Of a stretch of 64,000 nt of DNA, positions 61,791 through 64,000 are shown one piece after another (the first letter of the stretch is position 1; each line of letters opens with the position of its first letter). Origin of the DNA: Paenibacillus spongiae (GTDB taxonomy: Bacteria > Bacillota > Bacilli > Paenibacillales > Paenibacillaceae); NCBI RefSeq assembly GCF_024734895.1, contig NZ_CP091430.1, positions 850,501 to 914,500 of the forward strand, read 5' to 3'. The notes under the pieces are model-generated. The model saw only the letters and a program-made list of their open reading frames with translations, had not been told where the DNA came from and searched no databases. The position numbers and the translations under genes are program-made.

Positions 61791-62999
61791 TTGGCAACCT
61801 GGTTTTTGATTATCATCTATCTGGCTTTTATTAGCCTGGGACTCCCGGATTCTTTGCTTGGATCGGCATGGCCGGTGATATGGCCCGACATTGGCTCATC
61901 CGTCGGCTCTGCAGGGATTGTGTCCATGATTATTGCGGGAGGAACTATCGTTTCGAGTTTGGCGAGCGGCACTATGATTAAACGATTAGGGACAGGGAGA
62001 ATCACGCTGATCAGCTGCATCCTTACGGCAGGAGCTCTGCTTGGTTTCTCTATGGCACCTTCAATGGTCTGGCTTGTCATACTGGCCATTCCTCTGGGGG
62101 TAGGCGCAGGTGCCGTGGATGCCGCATTGAATCATTATGTAGCCGATAACTATAAGGCTCATCATATGAACTGGTTACACTGCTTTTGGGGTGTAGGGGC
62201 AACGCTGGGACCGATTATTATGTCCGCCTATATAGCCGACCATAACTCTTGGAGGGGAGGCTATGCTGCGGTATCCATCATCCAGTTCACGCTCGTTATT
62301 ATTTTACTTGTTACGCTCCCCTTGTGGAAGCGTGTCGCTGCAATACGCGAGCTTGAGCGTCCGCATAACGATGAGCATGTCGAAAGCGATAAGCTGCAGC
62401 CAGAACCAACTATAAAAGCCAATCTATTTCGGATTAAAGGCGTCAAACCATCTCTTATGGCATTTTTATTCTATTGCGGAGTGGAAAGCACGGTAGGTTT
62501 ATGGGGAGCCAGTTACCTGGTTGGTGCAAGAAACATTACAGCCGATACGGCTGCGTTATGGATCTCCTTATACTATGGCGGCATTACGGTTGGCCGGCTG
62601 ATTACCGGCTTTATAACGCTGAAGGTTCCCAATCGTCTGTTGATCCGTTACGGTCAGATGATTACCATTGCAGGCGGAATCATCCTTTTATTACCGTTAC
62701 CCGTTTCGTTTTCTCTGCTTGGATTCATTCTGATTGGACTTGGCCTTGCTCCCATTTATCCAGGGCTTCTTCATGAAACGCCAGCCCGGTTTGGAAGAGA
62801 ACATTCGGCGAGACTCATGGGTTATCAGATGGCCGTCGCCTATACGGGGACGACGCTGCTTCCTCCAATGTTCGGCCTTATCGCCACGAAGACGAGCTTA
62901 AGCCTATTTCCGTTTGCTGTGCTTGCTTTCCTTATTTTCATGCTGCTAAGTGCAGAGAAAGTAAACCGCATTTTGAGCAAACAAGTGAAAGTAAATTAG
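61791..62999 (+). CDS. MFS transporter
   Basis: A 402-residue permease with 12 hydrophobic helices. The first contains IYLAFISLGLPDSLLGSAWPVI, typical of fucose-permease-like sugar MFS proteins. A cytoplasmic loop at ~190-210 is acidic. TTG 61791 has AAGGGGAGAAGG upstream. It follows a ROK repressor and an operator, so a carbohydrate substrate is likely. Confidence 0.85.
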   Translation: MATWFLIIIYLAFISLGLPDSLLGSAWPVIWPDIGSSVGSAGIVSMIIAGGTIVSSLASGTMIKRLGTGRITLISCILTAGALLGFSMAPSMVWLVILAIPLGVGAGAVDAALNHYVADNYKAHHMNWLHCFWGVGATLGPIIMSAYIADHNSWRGGYAAVSIIQFTLVIILLVTLPLWKRVAAIRELERPHNDEHVESDKLQPEPTIKANLFRIKGVKPSLMAFLFYCGVESTVGLWGASYLVGARNITADTAALWISLYYGGITVGRLITGFITLKVPNRLLIRYGQMITIAGGIILLLPLPVSFSLLGFILIGLGLAPIYPGLLHETPARFGREHSARLMGYQMAVAYTGTTLLPPMFGLIATKTSLSLFPFAVLAFLIFMLLSAEKVNRILSKQVKVN

Positions 63000-63000
63000 G

Positions 63001-63084
63001 ATGTATATAGCTTCCAGATTAATCTCGAGCTTTGTGTTAGCAACTTCTGCGTTAATCTTAATGGTTATATTGTTATTTCTTTGA
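63001..63084 (+). other. Possible 27-residue hydrophobic peptide
   Basis: One base after the MFS stop, an ATG opens a 27-residue frame with one hydrophobic helix (FVLATSALILMVILLFL at the end). No clear ribosome binding site is seen. It could be a chance frame or a small membrane peptide. The rest of 63085-63330 holds nothing I can support. Confidence 0.2.
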
Positions 63085-63330
63085 TTTCGATATGTCATGA
63101 ACAATTGGAGAACGATTGTTACGAGCCTGATCGTCTATATGTCATTTGATGTTGTTTCATCCAGAACGGATTATATTATGGAACCGCTGACCGTCTCCTT
63201 CTGCGGAGGATGCAGACGTCTCCCTTAATTGAGAGGAGATCCGGACTTCCCAGGTAGCTAACCCACAGGTTGGCCCAGATGGGAACTCCGGCTGCTTCCG
63301 TACCATTCGGACTCCCAATGCCGCAGCGGG

Positions 63331-63356
63331 AAAATCCCTGCCATCGGCAGGGCTTT
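63331..63356 (-). terminator. Terminator of the alpha/beta hydrolase gene
   Basis: CCCTGCC / GGCAGGG (63336-63342 and 63346-63352) form the stem with an ATC loop. On the minus strand it is followed by ATTTTCC. Confidence 0.6.
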
Positions 63357-64000
63357 CTACCCGCTCCTAAACCATTCGAGCGCTTTCCCATACATGTCAG
63401 GATGGATAGAATGCGCATATCCATCATATTCGAAAACTTGCAATTTCCCTGTGTAATCGGGGTACTCTTCTTGTAACGCCTTCACGAATCTCCAAGCCCC
63501 ATCCGAAGGCACTTGTCTGTCTAATTGACCACATAGGAACTGGATGCTCGATCCATGATGATAGAGCTGCAGATTGGTTAAAGGATTCCTGCGATCATAG
63601 CAGCTGCTTGCATAGGAATCGGGTTCGCCTGGCGGTTCGTTGCTTCCGGGGCGGAGCCAATCGGCTGTTGCGATCCAAGCGCTGACCGAGTCAATGCGCG
63701 GATCCACCCCTGCGGCGGTTACCGCTATATCTCCTCCCATAGAAACCCCGCCGGCATGAATCTTCCCGTCTATTCCGAGATGCTCCATTGCCCAGTCGAT
63801 CACTTGCGGAAATTCTTCGGCGGTATGCGCAAGAATAGGCCAGAAGTGACGGCGGATATTGCTTCGTATGCGTTGTACGAATTGATCTTGGCTCTCTATT
63901 CTTCTCTCGCCGTGCTGATAGGGATCGAAGCTTACAGCGGTATAGCCTTCATTCGCGAAGGAAGTTAATGTATCGAGTACGGACTCCTTCGTACCTCCAA
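63357..64000 (-). CDS. Alpha/beta hydrolase, 5' truncated by the window edge
   Basis: The frame is open from 64000 on the minus strand, so about 214 C-terminal residues are visible. The nucleophile elbow GVSMGGDIAV, the acid in CGQLDRQVPSDGAW and the final His in YDGYAHSIHPDMY form a complete triad. The start GGTKESVLDTLTSFANEGYTAVSFDPYQHGERR is the usual strand before the nucleophile in dienelactone-hydrolase or prolyl-oligopeptidase-like esterases. It is probably a cytoplasmic esterase; the substrate is unknown. Confidence 0.85.
   Translation of the reverse strand, partial: GGTKESVLDTLTSFANEGYTAVSFDPYQHGERRIESQDQFVQRIRSNIRRHFWPILAHTAEEFPQVIDWAMEHLGIDGKIHAGGVSMGGDIAVTAAGVDPRIDSVSAWIATADWLRPGSNEPPGEPDSYASSCYDRRNPLTNLQLYHHGSSIQFLCGQLDRQVPSDGAWRFVKALQEEYPDYTGKLQVFEYDGYAHSIHPDMYGKALEWFRSG

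Noticed and set aside
63756-63968. 70-residue plus-strand frame near the right edge
   Set aside because: It lies opposite the continuous alpha/beta hydrolase frame, which carries a full catalytic triad.
1-64000. CRISPR arrays, tRNA and rRNA genes, complete insertion sequences
   Set aside because: No regularly spaced short repeats, no cloverleaf-like sequence and no intact transposase frame were recognised on either strand. Short tRNAs could be missed by eye.

Overview
The window looks like the chromosome of a Paenibacillus-type member of the Bacillota. Supporting signs are strong AGGAGG-type ribosome binding sites, an AraC plus LplABC-type sugar uptake locus, yojF-bshB2 for bacillithiol, a YheC/D-type ATP-grasp protein, a preQ1-I riboswitch on queCDE, and a paeninodin-type lasso peptide locus. 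I saw no rRNA, tRNA or CRISPR array.

Layout. 1-582: 3' part of an aldo/keto reductase. 812-6589: a tightly overlapping six-gene operon of two ABC ATPases, three membrane proteins and an ECF sigma factor. 6688-8698: an Lrp/AsnC regulator divergent from an MBL-fold hydrolase, then a YgjP-type zinc metalloprotein. 8906-16792: an envelope or exopolysaccharide operon with two membrane-anchored TIM-barrel glycosidase-like proteins, a HEAT-repeat protein and a processive GT2 synthase. 17025-19486: a PadR repressor and an ABC exporter behind an inverted-repeat operator. 19848-26020: an AraC-type sensor-regulator and a sugar ABC importer. 26021-29000: nucleotidyltransferase, an unidentified possible immunity-type gene, a 28-bp repeat and decayed genes. 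29062-33359: lasso peptide cyclase, precursor and exporter. 33845-37396: an 1183-residue multidomain protein with a permuted papain-like domain. 37746-39796: preQ1 riboswitch and queCDE. 40064-55794: a defence island with remnants of an older type I R-M system, a complete hsdMSR, a colicin-E3-like RNase with its partner genes, an integrase remnant, and McrBC-like plus NERD genes. 56152-64000: yojF-bshB2, an acyl-CoA dehydrogenase, ATP-grasp, HNH nuclease, a ROK regulator with an MFS transporter, and a partial alpha/beta hydrolase.

The most interesting items are: (a) a lasso peptide precursor whose core has a Gly1/Asp9 ring and Cys6/Cys21, which predicts a ring-to-tail disulfide, in a cluster lacking the usual B1, B2 and kinase genes but carrying possible coding remnants; (b) a stand-alone 77-residue protein with the colicin E3 catalytic motif, overlapping a candidate antitoxin and followed by an ImmA/IrrE-type protease; (c) the glycosidase-pair/HEAT/GT2 operon, in which the second glycosidase domain has lost the candidate acid/base residue; (d) an HsdS whose two recognition domains are close copies, predicting a symmetric target.

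All family assignments come from reading motifs and gene order; no database search was run.
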